A DNA stretch of 64,000 nucleotides, taken from Flavobacterium psychrophilum (lineage in GTDB: Bacteria > Bacteroidota > Bacteroidia > Flavobacteriales > Flavobacteriaceae). Below the pieces are notes generated by a model. That model made no database searches. It had not been told where the DNA came from and saw only the letters and a list, made by a program, of their open reading frames with translations. Positions 17,478 through 26,645 of this stretch are shown here, piece after piece. Each line of letters starts with the position of its first letter. Position 1 is the stretch's first letter. The stretch lies in assembly GCA_945874225.1 (NCBI GenBank), contig CAMCFT010000019.1:1-64000 (forward strand), given 5' to 3'. Position numbers and translations under genes: made by a program.

Positions 17478-18335
17478 ATGCTCTTTTTAATTTTAAGTAT
17501 TCTGTGCAGCGTTACTGTTGGTGTATTATTTAAGACCTCCCGAGGAACTAACAGCAACAATACACAAATCATCGCTTCAAATTATGTGTTTGCTCTTTTG
17601 CTTTGTTCTCTTTTCTTCAGGCCAGAACTTAAATCGGTAGGTATGGCAGCCCCTTGGGGAATTTATGTTATTCTTGGCCTTTTGCTTCCCACTATCTTTC
17701 TTTTGCTGGCTGTATCCATCAAACATATGGGTATCGTAAAAACCGATGCTGCCCAACGTCTATCGCTTTTTATTCCCGTTTTGGCCGCTTGGTTGCTCTT
17801 CAGGGAAGAATTCAATCTGCTTAAAATCGGCGCTTTTGTGATTGCCATTCCGGCCTTGTTGCTCCTACTCACCAAGCCCTCTGATAACACAGAAAATAAA
17901 TGGGGTTATCCGGCAGCTGTGCTTATTGGCTTTGGTGTAATAGATATCCTTTTCAAACAAATCGCCGCTTATACAGCGCTGCCTTATACTACTTCTTTAT
18001 TTTTGATTTTTGGAATAGCATTTCTGCTGACAATGGCGGTCGTAGTGTATGAAGTCCTCTTCAAAAAAGTAAAAATAAACCCTAGAAACCTTATTCTTGG
18101 GGGGTTGGTAGGAATTTTCAACTTTGGAAACATTTTTTTCTACCTGAAAGCACATCAAGCTTTTGCAGACAATCCTTCGACGGTTTTTGCCGGAATGAAT
18201 CTGGGCGTTATACTTATTGGCAGTCTTGTAGGGCTCTTTCTTTTTAAAGAGAAACTGAACCAAAAGAATTTTGTGGGACTTTTTTTAGCCTTGGTGGCGG
18301 TTGTTTTGATTGTGATTTCCCAGAGTTCTATTTAA
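17478..18335 (+). CDS. EamA/DMT superfamily transporter
   Basis: 285 residues forming about ten hydrophobic helices in two similar halves, as in drug/metabolite transporters of the EamA type (for example MLFLILSILCSVTVGVLF at the N-terminus and LGVILIGSLVGLFLFKEKLNQKNFVGLFLALVAVVLIVI at the C-terminus). The paired motif (LLFREEF... and LFKEKL...) before the fifth and tenth helices is typical. Inner-membrane metabolite exporter or importer; substrate unknown. It precedes the hydrogenase island on the same strand, but a 226-bp AT-rich gap separates them, so co-transcription is doubtful. Confidence 0.88.
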   Translation: MLFLILSILCSVTVGVLFKTSRGTNSNNTQIIASNYVFALLLCSLFFRPELKSVGMAAPWGIYVILGLLLPTIFLLLAVSIKHMGIVKTDAAQRLSLFIPVLAAWLLFREEFNLLKIGAFVIAIPALLLLLTKPSDNTENKWGYPAAVLIGFGVIDILFKQIAAYTALPYTTSLFLIFGIAFLLTMAVVVYEVLFKKVKINPRNLILGGLVGIFNFGNIFFYLKAHQAFADNPSTVFAGMNLGVILIGSLVGLFLFKEKLNQKNFVGLFLALVAVVLIVISQSSI

Positions 18336-18481
18336 AGGGATTAATCCTCTCCATTTTTAACATCTCTTTCAATGATATATTATTCCTTTTCCCTAATTTC
18401 TGATTCTTTTTTTATGTTTTTATTAACATAATATTTTATTAATTTTTTGTACTTTTATCAATATTTAGAACGTATATTATT

Positions 18482-18525
18482 AATTCCGTAAAATGCAATA
18501 AATCCTTTTTTAAATTTTACGAATT
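18482..18525. promoter_or_regulatory. inverted repeat upstream of hydG (possible operator)
   Basis: AATTCCGTAAAAT (18482-18494) and ATTTTACGAATT (18514-18525) form an inverted repeat with one extra C on the left arm, separated by 19 bases and ending 36 bp before the hydG ATG. It may be an operator or a leader hairpin for the hydrogenase operon. No TAnnTTTG promoter could be placed with confidence here. Confidence 0.4.
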
Positions 18526-18561
18526 CAATAATCAGAAACAAAATCATTGACACTAAAATTA

Positions 18562-19989
18562 ATGCAGTTTTCACCACAAAAATATTCATTGCCGGACCTT
18601 TCGATGCGGCCTTTTATTGATGCAAATGAAATTTGGGATCTATTGAATGATACTACATCATCCATAACAGCCGTTGAAAAGGTAATTGCAAAATCTTTAT
18701 CCAAACAAAGACTGAATTTAGCTGAAGTTGCAGTTTTGGTTAATGCAACCGATGCTGCTTCAGTTCTGGCAATAAAAGAAGGTGCTAAAACCTTGAAAAA
18801 AAATATTTACGGCAACAGAATTGTATTGTTTGCCCCTTTGTATATTGGCAATAAATGCCAGAACAATTGTTCCTATTGTGGTTTCAGGACATCCAACAAA
18901 GAGGCTGAACGCAAAACGCTTGACGATCAGGAAATCATCAATGAAATAGAGGCTTTGGAGGACAATGGTCAAAAAAGACTAGTTTTGGTATATGGTGAAC
19001 ATAAAGACTACAGTCCTGAGTATATTGCCCATACCGTAAAATTGGCTTATAGCGTAAAAAAAGGAAATGGAGAAATTCGCAGAGTCAACATTAATGCTGC
19101 GCCAATGGATATTGAAGGATTCAAAACTGTAAAAGAGGCCGGAATAGGAACTTTCCAAATATTTCAGGAAACCTATCATCCAGAAGCCTATACAGCATAT
19201 CATTTAGGAGGAAAAAAAGCCAACTTTGAGAACCGATTGACTTCATTAGACCGAGCTCAGGAAGCCGGAATCGACGATGTGGGAATTGGCGTTTTGTTTG
19301 GTTTGTATGACTGGAGATACGAAGTTTTAGCTTTGGTTCGTCATACAAATCACTTAGAAGCATGCTATAATGTGGGTCCACATACCATTTCATTTCCAAG
19401 AATTAAAGAAGCATCTGGTTTTGAAGCCAATACTAACTATTTGGTTTCTGATGAAGATTTCGCAAAACTCATTGCCATTTTAAGGTTGGCCGTTCCCTAT
19501 ACTGGAATGATTCTTACCGCCAGAGAACCTGCTGAACTTCGAGATGAAATTATTCAATATGGTGTTTCACAAATCGATGGAGGAACCAAAATAGAATTAG
19601 GAGCCTATTCGAAAACGCTTAACACGGCACAAAACCTCAACAAAGGTCAGTTTAAAGTCAACGACGAGCGCTCTTTGAATGAAATTGTCAATGAATTATT
19701 GGATAAAGAAATGATTCCTTCATTTTGTACTGCTTGTTATCGATTAGGTCGAACAGGAGAACACTTTATGGAGTTTTCAGTTCCCGGATTTATCAAAAAG
19801 TGCTGTACGCCTAATGCTACATTGACCTTAGCTGAATATTTGATAGATTATGCAGATGAAGCTACTGCCGAAAAAGGTTGGAACTTGATTCAGAAAACTA
19901 TTGATGAAACCGAAAACAAAAAACTAAAAAAATCGCTGCTACACAGAATTGAAAGAGTTAAAGCCGGAGAACGGGATTTAATTTACTAA
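18562..19989 (+). CDS. hydG: [FeFe]-hydrogenase maturase HydG (tyrosine lyase, radical SAM)
   Basis: 475 residues from the ATG at 18562; a TTG at 18547 would add five residues but is less likely. The radical-SAM cluster motif is C-x3-C-x2-C (CQNNCSYC, residues 99-106). The C-terminal cluster motif of HydG (C389, C392, C414; CTACYRLGRTGEHFME...KKC) that binds the auxiliary cluster is present. This second motif separates HydG from ThiH. It cleaves tyrosine to give the CO and CN- ligands of the H-cluster 2Fe site. First gene of a run hydG-hydF-hydE followed by hydrogenase subunits, spacing 22-34 bp, so one operon. Confidence 0.96.
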   Translation: MQFSPQKYSLPDLSMRPFIDANEIWDLLNDTTSSITAVEKVIAKSLSKQRLNLAEVAVLVNATDAASVLAIKEGAKTLKKNIYGNRIVLFAPLYIGNKCQNNCSYCGFRTSNKEAERKTLDDQEIINEIEALEDNGQKRLVLVYGEHKDYSPEYIAHTVKLAYSVKKGNGEIRRVNINAAPMDIEGFKTVKEAGIGTFQIFQETYHPEAYTAYHLGGKKANFENRLTSLDRAQEAGIDDVGIGVLFGLYDWRYEVLALVRHTNHLEACYNVGPHTISFPRIKEASGFEANTNYLVSDEDFAKLIAILRLAVPYTGMILTAREPAELRDEIIQYGVSQIDGGTKIELGAYSKTLNTAQNLNKGQFKVNDERSLNEIVNELLDKEMIPSFCTACYRLGRTGEHFMEFSVPGFIKKCCTPNATLTLAEYLIDYADEATAEKGWNLIQKTIDETENKKLKKSLLHRIERVKAGERDLIY

Positions 19990-20011
19990 AGAAAGAAATA
20001 TAACCTGAGAA

Positions 20012-21226
20012 ATGAATACAGGGAAAGACAATAAACCGCACATTGGAATCTACGGACGTCGCAACGTCGGGAAAAGTTCCTTTATCAACGCACTCACAGG
20101 AATTGATGTTGCCATCGTTTCTGAAATAGCCGGAACCACCACAGATCCCGTAAAAAAATCCATTGAAATTTTTGGAATTGGTCCAGCAATACTTGTTGAC
20201 ACTGCAGGAATTGACGATTTTGGAGATTTAGGGGAGAAAAGAATTCAAAAAACCATTCAAACACTTGAACATATTGACGCGGCGATATTATTGATTTCCG
20301 AAAATGTGTTTGGTTCGTTTGAACAAAAATTAATCGAGGAATTCAACCGCTATGAAATTGAATATCTCATCGTTCACAATAAGGAAGACCTAGAAAAAAT
20401 GAGGGATGAAACGGTTTTGCAAATCCAACTTTCTTCCAAAGCACCTATTGAAATTTGCAGCATTAAAAAGTCTCAAAATATTGGCGAAGTCATTGAATTA
20501 TTAAAAATTACAATTCCTGAAACTTCTTATCAAAAGAATACTTTATTGGGTGATATTATCCAAAAAGATTCCATCGTTATGCTCATCACCCCAGTAGATT
20601 CAGAAGCTCCAGATGGCAGAATGATTCTGCCACAGGCTATGGCTATTCGAGATGTATTGGATAATAATGCAGTAAACATCGTACTCAGAGAAACAGAAGT
20701 GGAAGCTTTTTTCGAAAAAACTTCACTCCGACCAGACCTTGTAATTACTGACAGTCAAGCATTTGAATATGTCAATAAAATCATTCCAAAAGAAATTCCG
20801 TTGACCAGTTTCAGTATTGTCTATGCTCATATGCGTGGCCCCTTCGAGGAATATGTAAATGGTGCCCATAAACTTTCGGAATTGGAAAATGGAGATAGAA
20901 TTTTGATTTTAGAATCCTGTGTTCATCAGGTCAGTTGCGAAGATATTGGACGATTTAAAATTCCCAATTGGATTAGAAAATTCAGCGGTAAAACATTGGA
21001 ATTTGATGTTGCAGCCGGATTGTCAGCAATACAAAGACCAGTTACTGACTATCAATTAGTTGTCCAATGTGGCGGTTGTATGATTACCCGAAAACAATTA
21101 ATCAACAGATTAAAACCTGCATTAGAAGCCGGAATTCCGGTGACCAATTACGGATTAGCCATAGCCTATATGAATGGAATTTTAGACCGAGTTGTGGAAC
21201 CTTTTTTAAAAGAAGAAAGAAAATAG
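20012..21226 (+). CDS. hydF: [FeFe]-hydrogenase maturation GTPase and scaffold HydF
   Basis: 404 residues. GTPase domain with P-loop GRRNVGKS (15-22), AGTTTDP switch, DTAG (near 66) and HNKED guanine motif. The C-terminal domain carries the 4Fe-4S ligand pattern C303-x-H305...C353-x2-C356 (ESCVHQ and VQCGGC). In the usual consensus, CxH-x(46-53)-HCxxC, the residue before the last pair is His; here it is Gln (Q352), a visible departure at the exchangeable fourth-ligand position. HydF assembles the 2Fe subcluster from HydE and HydG products and delivers it to apo-hydrogenase. Encoded between the two radical-SAM maturases. Confidence 0.95.
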   Translation: MNTGKDNKPHIGIYGRRNVGKSSFINALTGIDVAIVSEIAGTTTDPVKKSIEIFGIGPAILVDTAGIDDFGDLGEKRIQKTIQTLEHIDAAILLISENVFGSFEQKLIEEFNRYEIEYLIVHNKEDLEKMRDETVLQIQLSSKAPIEICSIKKSQNIGEVIELLKITIPETSYQKNTLLGDIIQKDSIVMLITPVDSEAPDGRMILPQAMAIRDVLDNNAVNIVLRETEVEAFFEKTSLRPDLVITDSQAFEYVNKIIPKEIPLTSFSIVYAHMRGPFEEYVNGAHKLSELENGDRILILESCVHQVSCEDIGRFKIPNWIRKFSGKTLEFDVAAGLSAIQRPVTDYQLVVQCGGCMITRKQLINRLKPALEAGIPVTNYGLAIAYMNGILDRVVEPFLKEERK

Positions 21227-21259
21227 AAAATAGAATATTGAACGAATAAATTCAAACCA

Positions 21260-22354
21260 TTGAATGCTTTTTCAAAAATAGTAAACCAAGATACTTTTGA
21301 TAAAAGAGACCTCATCGTGATGCTTAATGCTGCAGGTGATGACCAAACCTTGTTGTACCAAAAATCAAGAGCCATCTCGGATTACCATATTGGAAACAAA
21401 GTACATTTAAGGGGTTTGATTGAATATTCTAATGTTTGTGTCAAAGACTGTTTGTATTGTGGCATCCGAAAATCAAATAAAAATACGCAACGCTATACTC
21501 TTTCCGATGAGGACGTTATCCAATGTGCACTTTATGCTTTGGATAATAATTACGGCAGTATAGCCATACAGGCCGGAGAACGAACTGACCAACTTTTTAT
21601 TTCAAAAATCACCCGCTTACTCAAAGAAATAAAGAACCTAAGCGATGGAAAATTGGGAATTACCCTCTCATTAGGCGAACAATCACTTGCAACTTATAAA
21701 GAATGGTTTAATGCAGGCGCACATCGCTATTTATTGCGAATTGAAACCTCAAACAGAGAACTTTATTCTAAAATTCACCCCAACAATCCCTTGCATGATT
21801 TTGATAAACGCATAGAAGCCTTGCATAATATTCGAAAAGCAGGCTTCCAGTTGGGAACCGGCGTTATGATAGGTTTACCTCATCAAACGATAGAAAATTT
21901 GGCTGACGATTTGTTGTTTTTAAAAGCTATGGATGTGGATATGGTGGGAATGGGACCTTATATTGAGCATCAAGACACTCCTTTATTTGAAGCGCATCAC
22001 TTTTTGAAACCCCGTCAGGAACGTTTGGATTTGACTTTCAAAATGATTGCCACTTTGCGAATATTAATGAAAGACATCAACATTGTTGCCGCTACAGCTT
22101 TGCAGGCTATCGATAAAATGGGGCGTGAAAAAGCTATTCGATACGGAGCCAATATCCTTATGCCCAATATGACCCCGGGGAATTTTCGCAATAATTACAA
22201 ACTCTATGAGGATAAACCCTGTACTGATGAAAATGCTACAGATTGTAACAGCTGCATCGATGCAAGAATGAGTATGATTGGAAGCCATATTGGCTATAAT
22301 GAATGGGGAGATTCAAGACATTTTACCAATTCAAAATTAATCCATAAACTGTAA
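21260..22354 (+). CDS. hydE: [FeFe]-hydrogenase maturase HydE (radical SAM)
   Basis: 364 residues. Radical-SAM motif CVKDCLYC (Cys60, 64, 67), followed by QAGER, a TLSLGEQS strand and LLRIET typical of HydE. HydE works on the organometallic precursor made by HydG to build the dithiolate-bridged 2Fe unit. No ATG fits the N-terminus: a stop codon lies 7 codons upstream and the first in-frame ATG would remove 20 residues, so TTG at 21260 is the most plausible start. Lies 33 bp after hydF and 10 bp before the next gene. Confidence 0.95.
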   Translation: MNAFSKIVNQDTFDKRDLIVMLNAAGDDQTLLYQKSRAISDYHIGNKVHLRGLIEYSNVCVKDCLYCGIRKSNKNTQRYTLSDEDVIQCALYALDNNYGSIAIQAGERTDQLFISKITRLLKEIKNLSDGKLGITLSLGEQSLATYKEWFNAGAHRYLLRIETSNRELYSKIHPNNPLHDFDKRIEALHNIRKAGFQLGTGVMIGLPHQTIENLADDLLFLKAMDVDMVGMGPYIEHQDTPLFEAHHFLKPRQERLDLTFKMIATLRILMKDINIVAATALQAIDKMGREKAIRYGANILMPNMTPGNFRNNYKLYEDKPCTDENATDCNSCIDARMSMIGSHIGYNEWGDSRHFTNSKLIHKL

Positions 22355-22364
22355 ATGATATACA

Positions 22365-22757
22365 ATGGAAACTATAAAATCAGTAGCTGATTTGAAGAAA
22401 ATCAGAACTTCAATCCAAGAAGTCAATCAAAAGCAAATCGCTGAAAATGACAATAAAAAGTTGATTAAAATTAATGTGGCTATGGCGACATGTGGCATAG
22501 CTTCAGGAGCAAAAGCCATAATGGATTTCTTTATTGAAGAATTACCCAAAAGAAACATCGTGGCCAAAGTCAAACAAACCGGATGTATGGGGTATTGCTA
22601 TGCCGAACCTACTCTGGAAATCACCATACAGGATGAAAAGCCAGTAGTTTTTGGCTTTGTAGATCTTAAAAAAGCCGATGAAATCATTGAAAAATTCATC
22701 AAAAAAGGAGAATTAGTTGATGGAATTATCCCCATTAATTATGAAACAGCCACTTAA
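22365..22757 (+). CDS. hndB: thioredoxin-like [2Fe-2S] ferredoxin subunit (HndB-like)
   Basis: 130 residues. After a short helical N-terminus comes INVAMATCGIASGA (Cys43) and QTGCMGYCYAEP (Cys74, Cys78), the pattern of HndB subunits of NADP-reducing hydrogenases, a thioredoxin-like 2Fe-2S fold. HndB would relay electrons between the flavin subunit and the hydrogenase. Its presence makes this a four-part Hnd-type complex rather than the three-subunit HydABC type. Starts 10 bp after hydE. Confidence 0.88.
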   Translation: METIKSVADLKKIRTSIQEVNQKQIAENDNKKLIKINVAMATCGIASGAKAIMDFFIEELPKRNIVAKVKQTGCMGYCYAEPTLEITIQDEKPVVFGFVDLKKADEIIEKFIKKGELVDGIIPINYETAT

Positions 22758-22802
22758 TAATTTGAATCCAACAACATAATACGAACTCAAAATAGTTTTA
22801 AA

Positions 22803-24575
22803 ATGAGTAATAGGTACAGAAAAAATTTACTAGTATGTAATGGCAGTTCATGCCAGCAAGCATCTGATTTTGATTTATTATCTTTCATCAATTTCAAATT
22901 AAAAGAATACCATCTCGAGGACGAAATTAAGGTAGTACATTCGGTTTGCTCTAACAGATGTTCCATAGGTCCCAATATCATTGTTTATCCAGATAATGTG
23001 GAGTATTCAAAAGTTACAAAAGCAGATATAGACGATATCATTATTGAACATTTGTTGAATGATAGAATTGTAGGAAGATTGGTTTTCGATACAGAAAACG
23101 AAAATGGTGTTGCTCCCAAAAAACAATATCGAATCGCACTCCGCAATTGTGGTCTTATCGATCCTGAAGAAATCAATGATTATATAGAAAAAGACGGATA
23201 CGATGCTTTAGCAAAATGTGTAACAGAATATACGCCACAAGAAGTTACCCGAGAAATCATAAAAAGTGGCCTAAGAGGTCGTGGGGGTGGTGGTTTTCCC
23301 ACAGGTTTAAAATGGGAAATTACCAGTAAAAGTGTCGCCGACCAAAAATATGTGGTTTGCAATGCCGATGAAGGCGACCCGGGAGCTTTTATGGATCGTT
23401 CTATACTAGAAGGCGACCCACATTCTGTTATTGAAGCGATGGCGATTTGTGGCTATTGCATTGGTGCCAACAAAGGAATAATATATGTAAGAGCCGAATA
23501 TCCATTGGCTATTAAAAGATTAAAAATAGCTTTAAACCAAGCCAAAGAATATGGTTTGTTAGGTACAAATATCTTTGGAACCAATTTTGAATTCACCATA
23601 GACATCAAATATGGTGCGGGAGCATTTGTGTGCGGTGAAGAAACAGCCTTGATCCATTCTATGGAGGGACTTCGCGGTGAACCTACGTTAAAACCTCCGT
23701 TTCCTAGTGTTTCAGGCTATTTAAAAAAACCAACCAACGTTAATAATGTAGAAACTTTTGCTAATATTCCCGCTATTATCAACAAAGGAGCAGAATGGTA
23801 TGCAAATATTGGAACAGAAAAATCTAAGGGAACAAAAGTCTTTGCTTTAGCCGGAAAAATCAACAATGTGGGACTTATTGAAGTGCCAATGGGAATCACT
23901 TTGAGAGAAATTATCTATGACATTGGAGGCGGAATTGTTGACGGAAAAAAATTCAAAGCCGCCCAAACTGGAGGTCCTTCTGGCGGATGTTTGACTGAAA
24001 AACACTTGGATTTACCCATTGATTTTGATTCTCTTACAGCAGCGGGTTCAATGATGGGATCCGGTGGTATGATTGTTATGGACGAAGACGATTGTATGGT
24101 TTCTATGGCTCGATTTTATCTAGAATTTATTGTGGAAGAATCCTGTGGCAAATGTGCTCCTTGCCGAATAGGGAATAAACGATTGCACGAAATGCTTGAA
24201 AAATTGTGCGATGGGAAAGGCACATTAGACGATTTGGATTTGCTTCGCAATTTAAGCGTTGTGGTCAAAGACACTTCTTTGTGCGGATTGGGGCAAACTT
24301 CACCAAATCCAATTCTTTCTACAATGAATAATTTTTATGACGAATATTACGCTCACGTTGCTGAACATCGTTGTCCTAGTGGTCAATGCAAATCTTTTAT
24401 GAGATATTATATTAGCGAAGAAAATTGCATTGGATGTCTAGTGTGTTTAAGAAAATGTCCTGTAGGTGCAATATCAGGTGAGAAAAAGAAATTACATGTT
24501 ATCAATCAGGAACTTTGTACTAAATGTGGAATCTGTATGGAAAAATGCAAGTTTCACGCGGTGTATTTAAATTAA
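22803..24575 (+). CDS. hndC: NuoF-like flavoprotein subunit of NAD(P)-linked [FeFe] hydrogenase (HndC/HydB)
   Basis: 590 residues in three parts. An N-terminal thioredoxin-like 2Fe-2S domain has Cys12, 17, 49 and 53. The NuoF core has the FMN/NADH-binding glycine stretch GLRGRGGGGFPTGLKW (about 157-172), CNADEGDPGAF and the 4Fe-4S motif ESCGKCAPCRIG. The C-terminal ferredoxin domain has two 4Fe-4S motifs (CIGCLVCLRKC and CTKCGICMEKC). This is the architecture of HydB/HndC, the flavin subunit that exchanges electrons with NAD(P)H and is thought to be the bifurcation site. Starts 45 bp after hndB and 17 bp before the catalytic subunit. Confidence 0.95.
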   Translation: MSNRYRKNLLVCNGSSCQQASDFDLLSFINFKLKEYHLEDEIKVVHSVCSNRCSIGPNIIVYPDNVEYSKVTKADIDDIIIEHLLNDRIVGRLVFDTENENGVAPKKQYRIALRNCGLIDPEEINDYIEKDGYDALAKCVTEYTPQEVTREIIKSGLRGRGGGGFPTGLKWEITSKSVADQKYVVCNADEGDPGAFMDRSILEGDPHSVIEAMAICGYCIGANKGIIYVRAEYPLAIKRLKIALNQAKEYGLLGTNIFGTNFEFTIDIKYGAGAFVCGEETALIHSMEGLRGEPTLKPPFPSVSGYLKKPTNVNNVETFANIPAIINKGAEWYANIGTEKSKGTKVFALAGKINNVGLIEVPMGITLREIIYDIGGGIVDGKKFKAAQTGGPSGGCLTEKHLDLPIDFDSLTAAGSMMGSGGMIVMDEDDCMVSMARFYLEFIVEESCGKCAPCRIGNKRLHEMLEKLCDGKGTLDDLDLLRNLSVVVKDTSLCGLGQTSPNPILSTMNNFYDEYYAHVAEHRCPSGQCKSFMRYYISEENCIGCLVCLRKCPVGAISGEKKKLHVINQELCTKCGICMEKCKFHAVYLN

Positions 24576-24592
24576 TTCTATACTAAAAATTT

Positions 24593-26368
24593 ATGGATAC
24601 TATTAGCATAAAAATCGACAATAAGAATTTTCAGGTTGAAAAAGGCACCACAATATTGGATGCTGCCAAAAGTGTGGGGATTAATATTCCAACCTTGTGT
24701 CATATGCATTTACACGATTTAAACACTACCCACAACCCTTCTGGCTGCCGTATTTGCGTCGTAGAAGTCGTTGGACGCAAAAATTTAGTGCCAGCCTGTG
24801 CAACAGAATGTCTGCCCGGAATGGAAATAAAAAACCAAACTATTAGAGTATTGAACAGCAGAAAAACCATACTCGAACTTATCCTGAGCGATCATCCTAC
24901 GGATTGCTTGATTTGTGCCAAAAATGGAGATTGTGACTTACAAAGTATGGCTCAAAAAATGGGTATTCGGGAGATTCATTACAAAGGAGAACAATCGCAT
25001 TATATCAAAGATACTTCACCTGCCATCAAAAGAGATATGGACAAATGCATCGGATGCCGAAGATGCTTGACGATGTGCAATGAGGTTCAAACTGTTGGCG
25101 CATTATCAGCTATTAACAGAGGATTTATGTCTGTTGTTGCTCCTGCTTTTCAAATGAATTTAGAAGACAGTGTTTGTACCTATTGTGGTCAATGTGTTGC
25201 GGTTTGTCCTACGGCAGCTTTGACCGAAGTCGATCATACTAATTATGTAATCAGAGCATTGGCAGATCCGACCAAAACAGTGATTGTGCAAACTGCACCC
25301 GCTGTCAGAGTTGCCTTAGGCGAGGAATTTGGATATGAACCGGGTACAATCGTTACTGGGAAAATGACTGCAGCTTTAAAAGATATGGGATTTGATTATG
25401 TTTTTGACACCGATTTTGCTGCCGACTTAACTATTATGGAAGAATCTGCAGAACTGCTTGATAGATTAACAAGATACATCAATGGGGACACTACTGTAAA
25501 ATTGCCGTTACTGACTAGTTGCTGTCCTGCTTGGGTTAATTTCTTTGAGCATCAATTTCCCGATATGAAAGATATTCCATCAACTGCTCGCTCCCCACAA
25601 CAAATGTTTGGTGCTATTGCCAAAACTTATTTTGCCGATAAAATTAGTGTCAAACGGGAAAATTTAGTTGTAGTTTCTATCATGCCTTGCTTAGCAAAAA
25701 AATACGAATGTAGTCGGGATGAGTTTAAAACCAATGGAAATCCCGATGTTGATTACGTTTTATCAACTAGAGAATTAGCCCGATTAATCAAACAAGCCAG
25801 CATTGATTTTGATAGTCTAACGCCTGTTGAATTCGATCATCCCATGGGAGAATCCTCTGGTGCAGGAGTTATTTTTGGTACAACTGGAGGTGTAATTGAA
25901 GCTGCTGTAAGAACCGCTTATGAGACCTTTACTAAACAAAAACTTCACAAAGTCGATTTCAAACAACTAAGAGGAATGGAATGGATCAGAGAATCGACCA
26001 TTGATTTTAATGGGACTCCAATCAAGATTGGTATAGCTCACGGATTGGGAAATGCCCGTAAACTACTTCAGGAAATCAGAGAAGGAAAGTCACAATACCA
26101 TGCCATTGAAATTATGGCCTGTCCCGGCGGATGTATTGGTGGCGGAGGCCAACCTTTGCATCACGGAGATTCCAATATTTTATTGGCAAGACAAAAAGCA
26201 TTGTACTCAGCAGATAAAGCAAAAGTCATTCGGAAATCTCACGAAAATCCATCCATTCAAAAATTATACGCCGAGTTTTTAGAAAAACCAATGAGTGAAA
26301 AAGCACATCAATTGTTGCACACTCATTATTTTGACCGAAGTAGCCATATAGAAATCACTAAAGATTAA
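24593..26368 (+). CDS. hndD: [FeFe]-hydrogenase catalytic subunit (HndD/HydA type)
   Basis: 591 residues, close to the ~585 of HndD. Seen: plant-type 2Fe-2S (Cys36, 52, 55, 69), His-Cys3 4Fe-4S (His101, Cys105, 108, 114), two 4Fe-4S motifs (152-162, 195-205), and all H-cluster signatures: TSCCPAW (308-314), MPCLAKKYE (364-372) and MACPGGCIGGGGQP (508-521, Cys510 and Cys514). It should make or consume H2 with electrons from the partner subunits. Every H-cluster cysteine is present, so it looks functional. It lacks the extra C-terminal 2Fe-2S domain of the longer Thermotoga-type HydA. Its TAA stop lies inside the target duplication of a 239-bp element. Confidence 0.97.
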   Translation: MDTISIKIDNKNFQVEKGTTILDAAKSVGINIPTLCHMHLHDLNTTHNPSGCRICVVEVVGRKNLVPACATECLPGMEIKNQTIRVLNSRKTILELILSDHPTDCLICAKNGDCDLQSMAQKMGIREIHYKGEQSHYIKDTSPAIKRDMDKCIGCRRCLTMCNEVQTVGALSAINRGFMSVVAPAFQMNLEDSVCTYCGQCVAVCPTAALTEVDHTNYVIRALADPTKTVIVQTAPAVRVALGEEFGYEPGTIVTGKMTAALKDMGFDYVFDTDFAADLTIMEESAELLDRLTRYINGDTTVKLPLLTSCCPAWVNFFEHQFPDMKDIPSTARSPQQMFGAIAKTYFADKISVKRENLVVVSIMPCLAKKYECSRDEFKTNGNPDVDYVLSTRELARLIKQASIDFDSLTPVEFDHPMGESSGAGVIFGTTGGVIEAAVRTAYETFTKQKLHKVDFKQLRGMEWIRESTIDFNGTPIKIGIAHGLGNARKLLQEIREGKSQYHAIEIMACPGGCIGGGGQPLHHGDSNILLARQKALYSADKAKVIRKSHENPSIQKLYAEFLEKPMSEKAHQLLHTHYFDRSSHIEITKD

Positions 26369-26605
26369 CCCGTTGGGTGCAATTAATAAAATACTCAATT
26401 ATTAACGAAATATAAAAATTATAACACATAGAGTCATAGTAAAAAGAGTTTGATAGACCAATTGCTTCGCATGTTCGCTATCGCTCGGGTCTTGGGTTCT
26501 CATAGCTATGATTCACTATCAAAAGGTGAAACGTCTTAAAAAAAAATAAAAAACTATGTTTCTATGCGTTTAAAAAAATATAAATTGAATTACACCCAAC
26601 GGGTT
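26367..26605. mobile_element. 239-bp MITE-like element, copy 1, between hndD and hndA
   Basis: Begins AACCCGTTGGGTGCAATT and ends AATTACACCCAACGGGTT, inverted termini of about 18 bp with one mismatch, plus subterminal inverted sequences of the type CATAGARWCATAGT. AAAGATT occurs at 26360-26366 and again at 26606-26612, a target duplication of 7 bp (9 bp if the following AA is counted). No open reading frame of note inside. It lengthens the hndD-hndA gap from about 40 to 277 bp. A diverged copy is at 56909-57136. Confidence 0.88.
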
Positions 26606-26645
26606 AAAGATTAATTTATTATTCAATAATTAAAACATAATAGCA

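Noticed and set aside
18340..18546. riboswitch or structured leader before hydG
   Set aside because: No conserved riboswitch core recognised; only the imperfect inverted repeat, reported as a possible operator.
18547..18561. TTG start for hydG
   Set aside because: An ATG five codons later gives the natural N-terminus and no Shine-Dalgarno sequence supports the TTG.
20003..20010. CTGAGA-type TPP riboswitch motif before hydF
   Set aside because: Only a six-base match in a 22-bp intergenic gap; there is no room for the aptamer.
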